Assembly (NCBI RefSeq): GCF_050859025.1
Contig: NZ_CP138200.1
Span: 620,001 to 684,000, forward strand
Source of the DNA: Wukongibacter sp050859025
GTDB taxonomy: Bacteria; Bacillota; Clostridia; Peptostreptococcales; Caminicellaceae
Length of the DNA: 64,000 nt
Reading direction: 5' to 3'
The notes beneath the pieces were generated by a model. That model was not told the DNA's origin, made no database searches, and worked only from the letters and a program-made list of their open reading frames with translations. Positions 1 to 7,230 of this stretch are shown here, in pieces; positions within the stretch are counted from its first letter, which is position 1; each line of letters starts with the position of its first letter. Both the position numbers and the translations under genes were made by a program.

Positions 1-140
1 CATTCGAAACTAAGTCAGTTAAGGAAGAAATTAGATTAGAAATTTGTTCAGAATGTCATCCATTCTATACAGGAAATCAAAAAACTGTAGAACGTGGTGG
101 TAGAGCAGAGAAATTCAAGAAAAAATATGGTATGAAATAA
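1..140 (+). CDS. rpmE: 50S ribosomal protein L31, C-terminal part (cut by window start)
   Basis: The window opens inside a reading frame (codons begin at base 3) that encodes about 45 residues and stops at TAA 138-140. The end contains ICSECHPFYTGNQ followed by a basic tail ending KKYGMK, which is the C-terminal half of bacterial ribosomal protein L31. The C-x-x-C pair (CSEC) is half of the zinc site of the C+ form of L31, so this is the zinc-binding paralogue rather than the zinc-free one. L31 sits at the central protuberance of the 50S subunit. It is followed by its own hairpin terminator and then tdk, the same order as in Bacillus subtilis. The start lies outside the window. Confidence 0.95.
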   Translation, partial: FETKSVKEEIRLEICSECHPFYTGNQKTVERGGRAEKFKKKYGMK

Positions 141-159
141 TAGAATTTCCAAAAGAGCT

Positions 160-195
160 TCGAGGTTAGAGATGAATTTCTCTAACCTTGTTTTA
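160..195 (+). terminator. Rho-independent terminator after rpmE
   Basis: A 10-bp stem GAGGTTAGAG / CTCTAACCTt with an 8-base loop is followed by TTGTTTTAT, 20 bases after the rpmE stop. Confidence 0.8.
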
Positions 196-446
196 TAATA
201 CATAGGAAATTATAAATCTCACCCCTTGTGTTATTTGTATTGCTATGAAGGATTCTGATATTTTCTTTTTATTTATGCAATAAACTTGTTTTTCATATAT
301 ATTTTAAGGTGAAAACAGATTCATTAAAATTACTCAGATAAAATATAAGAATCCCTAGGTGTTTAAAAGTTTAAAGGTTTAGCTTACTAGTAGGAGGAAT
401 AAGCCTCTTAAAATTGTAGACCAATATAGTTTTCGTTATATGTGTC
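196..446. other. AT-rich spacer upstream of tdk, no gene recognised
   Basis: No ORF with a ribosome binding site was found. The segment 360-415 has a short GAGG-aataag-CCTC hairpin and purine-rich stretches that could be part of the tdk leader together with the terminator-like hairpin at 447-490. No known riboswitch class was recognised. Confidence 0.4.
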
Positions 447-490
447 AACAAAGTCTGACTTATAAATCTTTATAAAAGACTTTGTTTTAT
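447..490 (+). terminator. Terminator-like hairpin in the tdk leader
   Basis: AACAAAGTCT (447-456) pairs with AGACTTTGTT (477-486) around a 20-base loop and runs into TTTTATTAT. It lies about 55 bases upstream of the tdk start and well past the rpmE terminator, so it is placed to act as an attenuator of tdk or as the end of a short leader transcript. What would control it is not visible. Confidence 0.5.
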
Positions 491-542
491 TATGAAAAAC
501 TGGTAATAGGTATCATGTAAAAAAAAGGGAGGACAAAAGAAG

Positions 543-1121
543 ATGTATGGACCAAATCACCACGGATGGATAGAGGTTGTAGTAGGACCTATGTATAGTG
601 GAAAGAGTGAAGAGCTTATAAGAAGATTGAGAAGGGCTCAAATAGCAAAGCAGAAAGCAGTTGTTTTTAAACATACTATAGATGATAGATATTGCAAAAA
701 ACATGTTGTTTCCCATAATGGTTCTAAAATTAATGCTATACATATATCTAATGCAAAGATGATTTATGATTACATAGACGAAGATACTGAAGTGGTCGGA
801 GTGGATGAAGTACAATTTTTTGATGACTCGGTTATTGATGTAATAAAGGATTTAGCAAATAAAGGAATGAGAGTGATAGCAGCTGGCTTAGATATGGACT
901 TTCGTGGAGAGCCCTTTGGTCCTACACCAAGTTTAATGGCTATTGCTGAATTTGTAGATAAACTAAGCGCGATATGTATGAAATGCGGCCATCCTGCCCA
1001 TAGAACCCAAAGGTTGATAAACGGAAATCCTGCAAAGTATTCTGATCCGATAGTTCTAGTAGGAGCAACTGAAAGCTATGAGGCTAGATGTAGATTACAT
1101 CATGAAGTGCCTAGAGATTGA
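543..1121 (+). CDS. tdk: Thymidine kinase
   Basis: Phosphorylates thymidine to dTMP with ATP in the cytoplasmic salvage pathway. The 192-residue protein has the type II thymidine kinase layout: a P-loop GPMYSGKS at residues 15-22, the Walker B/catalytic segment VGVDEVQFF with Asp88 and Glu89, a lasso region with the zinc ligands C145-x-x-C148 (CMKCG), and a second metal pair near the C terminus (ARCRLHH). Length is normal for the family. The start ATG is preceded by GGGAGG about 9 bases upstream. It lies between rpmE and the prmC-prfA cluster as in B. subtilis. Its leader carries a terminator-like hairpin (447-490). Confidence 0.96.
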   Translation: MYGPNHHGWIEVVVGPMYSGKSEELIRRLRRAQIAKQKAVVFKHTIDDRYCKKHVVSHNGSKINAIHISNAKMIYDYIDEDTEVVGVDEVQFFDDSVIDVIKDLANKGMRVIAAGLDMDFRGEPFGPTPSLMAIAEFVDKLSAICMKCGHPAHRTQRLINGNPAKYSDPIVLVGATESYEARCRLHHEVPRD

Positions 1122-1149
1122 TTTACATATGATGTAAATATGCTATAAT
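1122..1149 (+). promoter_or_regulatory. Candidate sigma-A promoter for the DUF1385-prmC-prfA operon
   Basis: TTTACA (1122-1127), 16-base spacer, TATAAT (1144-1149), directly after the tdk stop. The -35 box lies in a small palindrome, ATTTACATATGATGTAAAT, which could serve as an operator or weak terminator. It would give a long leader of about 320 bases that includes the B-family repeat at 1263-1372. Confidence 0.55.
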
Positions 1150-1262
1150 ATAGTAATGCTACTTTAAGAGTCAATTATAGATAAAGAACACTAGTATTTA
1201 AAGTAAATTGAATGCTTCTACATTCTTTATTTGAAATTTATTAAACCTTAAGTTCGCTTATC

Positions 1263-1372
1263 TCTATAGAGTTCAAATAGTAGAACTCAATTTATACATG
1301 TACAAATACTCAGTATTTCTGGGAGTTTTGGACATGTATAAATTAAAGTCTCTACCTGAATCCTTATATATA
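1263..1372. repeat. Family B palindromic repeat, copy 1
   Basis: About 110-bp MITE-like palindrome. Ends CTATAGAGTTC and GAATCcttATATA; inner arms TTTATACATGT and ACATGTATAAATT around a loop containing ACTCAG and GGGAG. The remaining sequence of the 1150-1478 gap shows nothing else recognisable. Confidence 0.75.
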
Positions 1373-1478
1373 AAAGTATTTGTTATTTCAGTAAAAGTTA
1401 TTTTAACTTTTAGGGTAATATAATTATAGAGTTTTAAGTGATTTATGTATAGTTAGATATTTGAAAGTTGGTGAAATA

Positions 1479-2399
1479 ATGAAACCAAAAAGCGTCGGCG
1501 GTCAAGCTCTAATTGAAGGCGTAATGATGAAGGGCCCTGATAAGATTGCTATGGCAGTAAGAAAATCCGATGGTGAAATAGTGGTTAAGAAAGAACCAGT
1601 GGGGAAGATAGAAAAATCTACTTTTTATAAGATCCCTATTCTTAGAGGAATCATAGCCTTTATAGGTTCGATGGTAATAGGTGTTAGAGCCATAACTTAC
1701 TCTGCTGAAGTCTTTGAGGATATAGATTCTGATGAGGAAAAAAGTAAATTTGAGATGTGGCTTGAGGAAAAATTTGGAGATAAGTCAGATGATATAATCA
1801 CCTATTTGTCAGTTGCTTTTGCTCTTGCTATGTCTATAATAATATTTATGTTTCTACCTACTTTTCTAATTAATTTTCTAAAAAATGTATTTAATAATCA
1901 AATAGTGCTCAGTGGATTTGAAGGTATTTTGAAAATTTCAATGTTTATTGGATATATTATAATTATATCTAGGATAAAGGAGATAAAGAGAGTTTTTCAA
2001 TATCATGGAGCAGAACATAAGGTTATATATTGTTATGAAAGTGGCAAACCTCTTACTGTTGAGAATGCAAGAGAATTTACCACTCTTCATCCGAGATGTG
2101 GTACAAGTTTTCTTCTTATAGTGATGGTCTTAAGTATATCAGTATTTTCGTTCTTAAGCTGGAATAGCCTTATACAGAGAGTAGCCATGAAACTCCTATT
2201 GCTACCTTTAATAGCCGGTATTTCTTATGAGCTTATAAAAATAGCTGGAAAAAGTAAATCAAAGCTTGTATGTGCTATAAGCTATCCAGGGCTTATGCTT
2301 CAAAAGTTAACTACAAATGAACCCGATGATAAGCAGCTAGAGGTTGCTATTGTGGCCCTTGAGAGTGTACTTGAAGAAGATGAGGAAACAGAAATATGA
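1479..2399 (+). CDS. DUF1385 family membrane protein (YqhQ-like)
   Basis: A 306-residue protein of the DUF1385 family, whose function is not established. Visible family signatures are SVGGQALIEGVMMKGPD at the N terminus, FQYHGAEHKVIYCYE near residue 180, and TLHPRCGTSF soon after. Hydrophobic stretches at about residues 105-130, 150-170 and 215-260 are membrane segments. The conserved His/Cys-rich loops suggest a metal or redox role, but this is inference. A TTG 18 bases upstream is in frame; ATG 1479 is chosen because GGTGA sits just before it. Its last codon overlaps prmC by four bases (ATGA), so the two are translationally coupled, an arrangement common in Clostridia. Confidence 0.9.
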   Translation: MKPKSVGGQALIEGVMMKGPDKIAMAVRKSDGEIVVKKEPVGKIEKSTFYKIPILRGIIAFIGSMVIGVRAITYSAEVFEDIDSDEEKSKFEMWLEEKFGDKSDDIITYLSVAFALAMSIIIFMFLPTFLINFLKNVFNNQIVLSGFEGILKISMFIGYIIIISRIKEIKRVFQYHGAEHKVIYCYESGKPLTVENAREFTTLHPRCGTSFLLIVMVLSISVFSFLSWNSLIQRVAMKLLLLPLIAGISYELIKIAGKSKSKLVCAISYPGLMLQKLTTNEPDDKQLEVAIVALESVLEEDEETEI

Positions 2400-3283
2400 T
2401 AACTATCCATGAGGCTTTAAAGGAATCGGAAAATAAACTTGAAAAGAAGGTTAATACACCGTTATTAGATGCCCAAGTTATATTGTGTCATATTTTAGAT
2501 GTTGATAGACTATATCTTATAATAAATAAGGATAGGAAATTGACTAAGGAAGAGGCTTATGAATATAATGAACTTATTGAAAAAAGGCTTGAGGGAGTTC
2601 CTGTTCAATATATAGTTGGTAATCAAGAATTTATGGGTCTGAGTTTTTATGTTGAAGAAGGTGTGCTAATACCTAGACCGGATACGGAGATTTTAATCGA
2701 AAAAATTCTAGAGAACGTAGATGAGAGTAATAGCTATAACATTGTGGATATAGGTACTGGAAGTGGAGCCATAACTGTTAGTTTAGCAAAGTTTATTGAA
2801 AAAGCCCATGTTTTTTCTGTAGATATATCAAAAAAGGCTTTGAAGATAGCTACGAAAAATGCCAATGCTAATGGAGTCAGCTCTAAAATCAGCTTTTTAA
2901 ATGGAAGCTTATTTAGCCCTTTAGACGACATAGGCATTAAGGGTAAGATAGATATCTTGGTCTCTAATCCACCATATATTCCTTCTAAAAAAATTGAAGG
3001 ACTTCAAGTAGAGGTATCGAAATATGAACCAAGAATTGCTCTAGATGGTGGAGAAGATGGACTTGATTTTTATAGAGAAATAATAGATAAGGCTCCTGAG
3101 TATTTACGAAGGGGTGGATTAATAGTCTTAGAGGTTGGTCATGACCAAGCAAGAATAGTTGCTGGATTGATGGAGGAGAAAGATCAATATGTAGACATAG
3201 AGATAACTAAGGATTTGGCTGGAATTGAAAGAGTAGTAAGTGGAAAAATAAAAGCTGCGAAGTACGAGGTACATGGTGGTTAG
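2396..3283 (+). CDS. prmC: Peptide chain release factor N5-glutamine methyltransferase
   Basis: Methylates the Gln of the GGQ motif in release factors RF1 and RF2 with S-adenosylmethionine, which speeds peptide release. The 295-residue protein has the N-terminal helical substrate-binding domain (about 1-85), then a Rossmann methyltransferase domain with the SAM motif VDIGTGSGAITVSLA and the hallmark N191-P-P-Y194 (SNPPYIP) that binds the Gln side chain. The start overlaps the stop of the DUF1385 gene, and prfA, the gene for its substrate, follows after about 90 bases, so enzyme and substrate are encoded together. Confidence 0.95.
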   Translation: MITIHEALKESENKLEKKVNTPLLDAQVILCHILDVDRLYLIINKDRKLTKEEAYEYNELIEKRLEGVPVQYIVGNQEFMGLSFYVEEGVLIPRPDTEILIEKILENVDESNSYNIVDIGTGSGAITVSLAKFIEKAHVFSVDISKKALKIATKNANANGVSSKISFLNGSLFSPLDDIGIKGKIDILVSNPPYIPSKKIEGLQVEVSKYEPRIALDGGEDGLDFYREIIDKAPEYLRRGGLIVLEVGHDQARIVAGLMEEKDQYVDIEITKDLAGIERVVSGKIKAAKYEVHGG

Positions 3284-3370
3284 TGTAGGTCTAGAATATG
3301 GATCTGGATTTTGTAGGATTCTTAAAGACCTATAGCTTGAATCTTGAAACTAGAAATATGGGGTGATATT

Positions 3371-4438
3371 ATGTTTGAAAAGTTAAATTTTATAGAAGAA
3401 AAATTTGAAGATTTAAGCCACAAAATAGCTGATCCAGAGATAATCAGCGATCAGCCTAAGTGGCAAAGGTTTATTAAGGAACATGCTTCTATAAAGCCTG
3501 TTGTAGATAAGTATACTGAATATAAAACAGTTAAGTCAGGAATTAAAGAAGCAAAAGAAATTTTAAAGGAAAGCAAGGACGATGAGCTTAGAGAAATGGC
3601 AAAGATGGAGCTCGAGGATTTAGAAGAGAGAGTAGAGCCATTAGAGCAGGAACTGAAAATTCTTCTTATACCAAAAGATCCTAATGATGAGAAAAATGTT
3701 ATCGTAGAGATAAGAGCTGGAGCTGGAGGAGACGAGGCAGGATTGTTTGCTGCTGAATTATTAAGACTCTATACAAGATATGCTGAAAAAAATAACTGGA
3801 AAACTGAAATGATGAGTAGTAATGAGACAGGCGTAGGTGGAATCAAGGAAGTAATATTCATGATAAAGGGTAATGGAGCCTACTCAAGATTGAAGTATGA
3901 AAGTGGTGTTCACAGGGTGCAAAGAATACCATCCACTGAATCCGGTGGTAGAATCCATACCTCTACTGCTACAGTTGCGGTTCTTCCAGAGGTTGATGAT
4001 GTAGAAATTGAGATTAATCAAAATGATTTAAGGATTGATGTGTTTAGATCATCTGGTAATGGAGGACAGAGTGTTAATACTACGGATTCTGCCGTAAGGA
4101 TTACCCATCTTCCTACTAATACTGTTGTAACATGTCAGGATGAAAAGTCGCAGCTTAAAAACAAGGAAAAGGCAATGAAGGTTTTAAAGGCAAGACTTTA
4201 TGATACATTAATGGCAGAGCAAAATGCCGAGATAGCAGAAGAAAGAAAAAGTCAGGTAGGTTCGGGAGAAAGAAGTGAAAAAATCAGAACCTATAACTAT
4301 CCTCAAAGCCGTATCACTGATCATAGAATTGGCCTGACGCTGTATAAGCTTAGTCAGTTTCTAGAAGGTGAGATTGATGAAGTTATAGATGCGTTGATAA
4401 CTACTGATCAAGCAGAAAAATTAAAGAAATTAACCTAA
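3371..4438 (+). CDS. prfA: Peptide chain release factor 1
   Basis: Recognises UAA and UAG stop codons and triggers hydrolysis of peptidyl-tRNA on the ribosome. The 355-residue protein shows the RF1 codon-recognition P-x-T motif (RIPSTESGGRIHTSTATVAV) and the catalytic GGQ at residues 231-233 in RSSGNGGQSVNTTDSAVR. Gln233 is the target of the upstream PrmC. An in-frame TTG 27 bases upstream exists, but ATG 3371 follows GGGGTGAT and gives the usual family length. The gene is followed by a terminator hairpin that has been split and duplicated by a family D element (4448-4643). Confidence 0.96.
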   Translation: MFEKLNFIEEKFEDLSHKIADPEIISDQPKWQRFIKEHASIKPVVDKYTEYKTVKSGIKEAKEILKESKDDELREMAKMELEDLEERVEPLEQELKILLIPKDPNDEKNVIVEIRAGAGGDEAGLFAAELLRLYTRYAEKNNWKTEMMSSNETGVGGIKEVIFMIKGNGAYSRLKYESGVHRVQRIPSTESGGRIHTSTATVAVLPEVDDVEIEINQNDLRIDVFRSSGNGGQSVNTTDSAVRITHLPTNTVVTCQDEKSQLKNKEKAMKVLKARLYDTLMAEQNAEIAEERKSQVGSGERSEKIRTYNYPQSRITDHRIGLTLYKLSQFLEGEIDEVIDALITTDQAEKLKKLT

Positions 4439-4447
4439 TAAATAAGG

Positions 4448-4643
4448 AACAGCGTACAACCGCTGTTTTCAGACTGCTGACAAACCCGAATTTCTTCGTT
4501 GTTGCTGAAAGCAAGAACCCTTACGTATGTCTGTATACGCTACGGTCTCTTGCTTTCAGCACGCCTCGAAATTCAGATTTCTCAGCAGTCTATCATCTTG
4601 TTGACTTTGTCAACAATCTGGGAACAGCGTGCAACCGCTGTTC
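4448..4643. repeat. Family D element, copy 1 (inverted), with duplicated prfA terminator hairpin
   Basis: Two near-identical hairpins, AACAGCG-tacaac-CGCTGTT (4448-4467) and the same with tgcaac loop (4623-4642), bracket an element at 4470-4620. Only the right hairpin is followed by a T-rich tract (CTTTTGTAGTTTTT). The element is in reverse orientation relative to the copies at 10.2, 25.8 and 30.8 kb: it begins AGACTGCTGACAAACCCGAA and ends with the internal hairpin TTGTTGACTTTGTCAACAA. It folds into a long imperfect hairpin with a conserved core around ACGTATGTCTGTATACGCTG-like sequence. Confidence 0.85.
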
Positions 4644-4734
4644 TTTTGTAGTTTTTAAAGAGTATTATTAAAACAGACCAGTATGCTATTATAAATCATT
4701 CAAAAAGAATATTTTAAATTTTGCAAAAAATTCG

Positions 4735-4763
4735 TTGCAAAATATATTTAACAGGAGTATACT
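4735..4763 (+). promoter_or_regulatory. Sigma-A promoter of the antiporter gene
   Basis: TTGCAA (4735-4740), exactly 17-base spacer, TATACT (4758-4763). Predicted transcription start near 4770, giving a leader of about 110 bases that contains a 9-codon ORF and an SD-sequestering hairpin. Confidence 0.65.
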
Positions 4764-4799
4764 AAAAAAATGAACCTCGAATGAAAAGAAGGTGTAAAA

Positions 4800-4829
4800 A
4801 TGCTTTTAAGCAGCTGGAAATCTACATGA
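4800..4829 (+). CDS. Possible 9-residue leader peptide upstream of the antiporter
   Basis: ATG CTT TTA AGC AGC TGG AAA TCT ACA TGA encodes MLLSSWKST and is preceded by AGAAGGTG at a good distance. Its stop lies three bases before the anti-SD arm of the hairpin at 4833-4879. A peptide this short can occur by chance; position and ribosome binding site are the only support. Confidence 0.4.
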   Translation: MLLSSWKST

Positions 4830-4832
4830 CTG

Positions 4833-4879
4833 CTCCTTTTCGATTAATTTACAAAAAATTAGGTAGAAAGGAGTTTTTT
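4833..4879 (+). promoter_or_regulatory. Hairpin covering the antiporter Shine-Dalgarno site, also terminator-like
   Basis: CTCCTTTTC (4833-4841) pairs with GAAAGGAG (4866-4873), with TAATT/AATTA pairing inside and a short A-rich loop. The 3' arm contains AAAGGAG, the ribosome binding site of the next gene, and is followed by six T. The structure could work as a translational attenuator or as an intrinsic terminator, controlled by the 9-codon ORF just upstream. Confidence 0.5.
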
Positions 4880-4881
4880 AG

Positions 4882-6027
4882 ATGGAGTCTAAATTAGCGT
4901 TTTTACTTGATATAGGTGTTATACTTTTGGCGGCCAACATAGGCGGTATTATAAGCAAAAAATTTAAGCAGCCAGCGGTTCTAGGACAAATATTAGCAGG
5001 GCTTATTTTAGGTATGGGAATTTTAGAAAAAACTGAAACAATCAGTCATCTTGCAGAAATTGGTGTAGTTTTTTTAATGTTCATTGCTGGCCTGGAGACC
5101 GATGTAAATGAACTAAAGGCTTCAGGGAAATCTTCTTCGATGATAGCCTTAGGAGGCGTAATAACTCCCTTCCTTTTTGTAGCGGCAGGTATATATTTTG
5201 TTACGAATGATCTTTTATCAAGTATATTTATGGGAGTAATAGCTACCGCAACGAGTGTAAGTATATCTGTACAGACCCTACAGGAAATAGGAAGAATGAG
5301 AAGTAAACAGGGTATAGGAATATTAGGAGCTGCTATCATAGATGATGTTGTGGGTATTATTCTCTTAACTTTAATTATTGGAGTTGTAAAGCCGGGAGCA
5401 AATAATAACGTTATACTTGTTATAGGTAAAATAGCTATATTTTTTGTTATAACCTTTATCATTGGATTTATACTTATTAAGATAATGTCAAAGATTTCTA
5501 AAAAGGTCAATATAGAAGATAGGATTGTAACTTTTGCAATTGTATTTTGTTTTATACTTGCATATGTGTCTGAAGAGCTAGGGGTGGCAGCTATAACTGG
5601 TGCATATTTTGCTGGAGTAGTATTTTCGATGACCACTCATAGACATAAGCTATCCCACGAGGTCCATAAGATTTCATCTGTTGTTTTTACTCCGATTTTC
5701 TTTGTGGCAATAGGACTAGGTGTTGATTTAAGATCTGCTGTAAGTGCCTTCAGTATTGGAATAATTCTTGTTATACTTGGTGCCCTTGGAAAGATTATTG
5801 GTTGTGGATTTGGTGCTAAAATATCTGGCTTTAACGGCAAGCAAGCATTGCAAATAGGGATTGGTATGGTTCCAAGGGCAGAGGTAGCAATAATCATAGC
5901 AAACCTAGGTGTAGCTATAAATGTAATTAACCACCAGCAATTAGCTGCGGTTATAATGATGGTATTGGTAACTACCTTGGTGACACCATCGATGCTTAAG
6001 TGGTCCTTTGCGAGGGAAGAAAATTAA
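4882..6027 (+). CDS. Cation:proton antiporter, CPA2 family
   Basis: A 381-residue integral membrane protein with about 12 hydrophobic segments and no cytoplasmic RCK/TrkA domain, so it is the transport domain alone. It belongs to the CPA2 Na+(K+)/H+ exchanger family: N-terminal KFKQPAVLGQILAGLILG, the transport-core segment AAIIDDVVGIILL with the paired aspartates of NapA-like electrogenic exchangers, and a late GMVPRAEVAIIIAN helix with the conserved basic residue. Likely exports Na+ (or K+) in exchange for H+, which fits a cell with a sodium-type ATP synthase. The start at ATG 4882 follows AAAGGAG, which is sequestered in a leader hairpin. Substrate cannot be told from sequence. Confidence 0.88.
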   Translation: MESKLAFLLDIGVILLAANIGGIISKKFKQPAVLGQILAGLILGMGILEKTETISHLAEIGVVFLMFIAGLETDVNELKASGKSSSMIALGGVITPFLFVAAGIYFVTNDLLSSIFMGVIATATSVSISVQTLQEIGRMRSKQGIGILGAAIIDDVVGIILLTLIIGVVKPGANNNVILVIGKIAIFFVITFIIGFILIKIMSKISKKVNIEDRIVTFAIVFCFILAYVSEELGVAAITGAYFAGVVFSMTTHRHKLSHEVHKISSVVFTPIFFVAIGLGVDLRSAVSAFSIGIILVILGALGKIIGCGFGAKISGFNGKQALQIGIGMVPRAEVAIIIANLGVAINVINHQQLAAVIMMVLVTTLVTPSMLKWSFAREEN

Positions 6028-6129
6028 GGTATATCTTTTAATTTTTGCTAATTGATGATAGCTAACAATTTATTGTAAGGGATCATAGTTCATATATTTT
6101 ATGAAACTTTAAGATACAAGAAGAGATAA

Positions 6130-6166
6130 AAAACGATAGCTGAATAAAAGGGCTATCGTTTATTTT
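6130..6166 (+). terminator. Terminator after the antiporter gene
   Basis: AACGATAGC (6132-6140) pairs with GCTATCGTT (6152-6160), loop of 11 bases, followed by TATTTTATTT. Confidence 0.8.
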
Positions 6167-6309
6167 ATTTATGACTTAATAAAGGTAACGCTAGAGATCG
6201 TAGTTATCGGGATATTTTGGAGTTTTTCTTAACAAGTCTTAAACATACATACTTCTTATTCTACATATAAATTATATAGATTAAAGATAGACAAGGGATG
6301 GGGATATGT

Positions 6310-7041
6310 ATGAGTAATATAATGTATATAACATTAATAGGTTTTTCAGTTGGAGTTATAGGAACTGGGGTAGGTGGGATACTGGCCCTAGGTTTGGGAA
6401 AGCCAGGAAAGAGAATTTTGAGTCTTGTTCTAGGTTTTTCAGCTGGTATAATGCTGGCAATTGTTTCCTTCGATCTTTTGCCAGAAGCCTTTGAAAGAGC
6501 TAGTTTTCCAGTAGGATTAATAGGTATAGCTACGGGTGTATTGATGATTATACTTATTGATGAGGGTATTCACAGTCATGAAGACAATGAGGTCATACGT
6601 GGTAAAGGCTTTATAAAGATGGGATTTTTAATTGGCCTTGGAGTTGCTCTTCATAATTTTCCAGAAGGGCTTGCTATAGGTTCTGGATTTATGGCCACAA
6701 GAGAGCTTGGCATTGGAATATCTATTGTAATTGCGCTGCATAATATACCTGAGGGGATTTCTATGGCCGCGCCAATGAGAATAGGTGGTATGTCAAGGTT
6801 AAAGGTCGTATTATATACCTTGTTGGTAGGTCTACCTATGGGAATAGGAGCTATGGTAGGAGCCTTTTTAGGAGATATTTCACAGTCTTTTATAGCATTT
6901 TGTTTAGCCTTTGCAGGAGGAACAATGCTTTATATAACCTGCGGAGAGCTTATACCTAATTCCAGCAAGCTATATAAGGGTAGAACATCTAGCATAGGAC
7001 TTGTTTTAGGATTTATAGTGGGATTATTGATGACAAAGTGA
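6310..7041 (+). CDS. ZIP family metal transporter (ZupT-like)
   Basis: A 243-residue membrane protein with about eight transmembrane segments. The two metal-site helices are clear: ALHNFPEGLAIGSG and ALHNIPEGISMAAPM, the HNxPEG motifs that build the binuclear site of ZIP transporters, and a His-containing loop (DEGIHSHEDNE) lies between helices 3 and 4. It probably imports Zn2+ or other divalent metals into the cytoplasm. An in-frame ATG at 6298 overlaps the purine-rich ribosome binding region (AGGGATGGGG), so ATG 6310 is preferred. It is a single gene between two spacers. Confidence 0.9.
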   Translation: MSNIMYITLIGFSVGVIGTGVGGILALGLGKPGKRILSLVLGFSAGIMLAIVSFDLLPEAFERASFPVGLIGIATGVLMIILIDEGIHSHEDNEVIRGKGFIKMGFLIGLGVALHNFPEGLAIGSGFMATRELGIGISIVIALHNIPEGISMAAPMRIGGMSRLKVVLYTLLVGLPMGIGAMVGAFLGDISQSFIAFCLAFAGGTMLYITCGELIPNSSKLYKGRTSSIGLVLGFIVGLLMTK

Positions 7042-7048
7042 AGAGAGC

Positions 7049-7097
7049 TACTATATAGAATGCACTTATAAAGCTACATTGTGATTTCTATAGCTGT
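7049..7097. repeat. Internally deleted family C repeat
   Basis: TATATAGAATGCACTTATAAAGCTACATTgTGATTTCTATAG joins the left and right ends of family C without the middle; compare full copies at 23995 and 52465. Confidence 0.55.
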
Positions 7098-7114
7098 CCA
7101 TTCCTAATTCCCTC

Positions 7115-7143
7115 TTAACCTAATCAATGATTTTATGTATAAT
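7115..7143 (+). promoter_or_regulatory. Candidate promoter for ywlC-ywlE
   Basis: TTAACC (7115-7120), 17-base spacer, TATAAT (7138-7143). The -10 box is perfect and the -35 box weak. Confidence 0.4.
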
Positions 7144-7230
7144 ATAAAAGAATAATTGAAGAGTTAAGGAGATATACTGAATTTTTACTAGAAGCTATCG
7201 GATATAAGCTATGAAAAGGATTGATAACTA

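Noticed and set aside
4448..4643. Family D as group IIC intron remnants, which also sit at terminators
   Set aside because: Group IIC introns do not duplicate the hairpin and have a recognisable domain V; neither fits what is seen here.
5046..5897. Long open frames on the - strand inside the antiporter gene (and many similar ones elsewhere)
   Set aside because: They are antisense shadows of well-supported genes, have no ribosome binding sites or family motifs, and the whole window is coded on the + strand.
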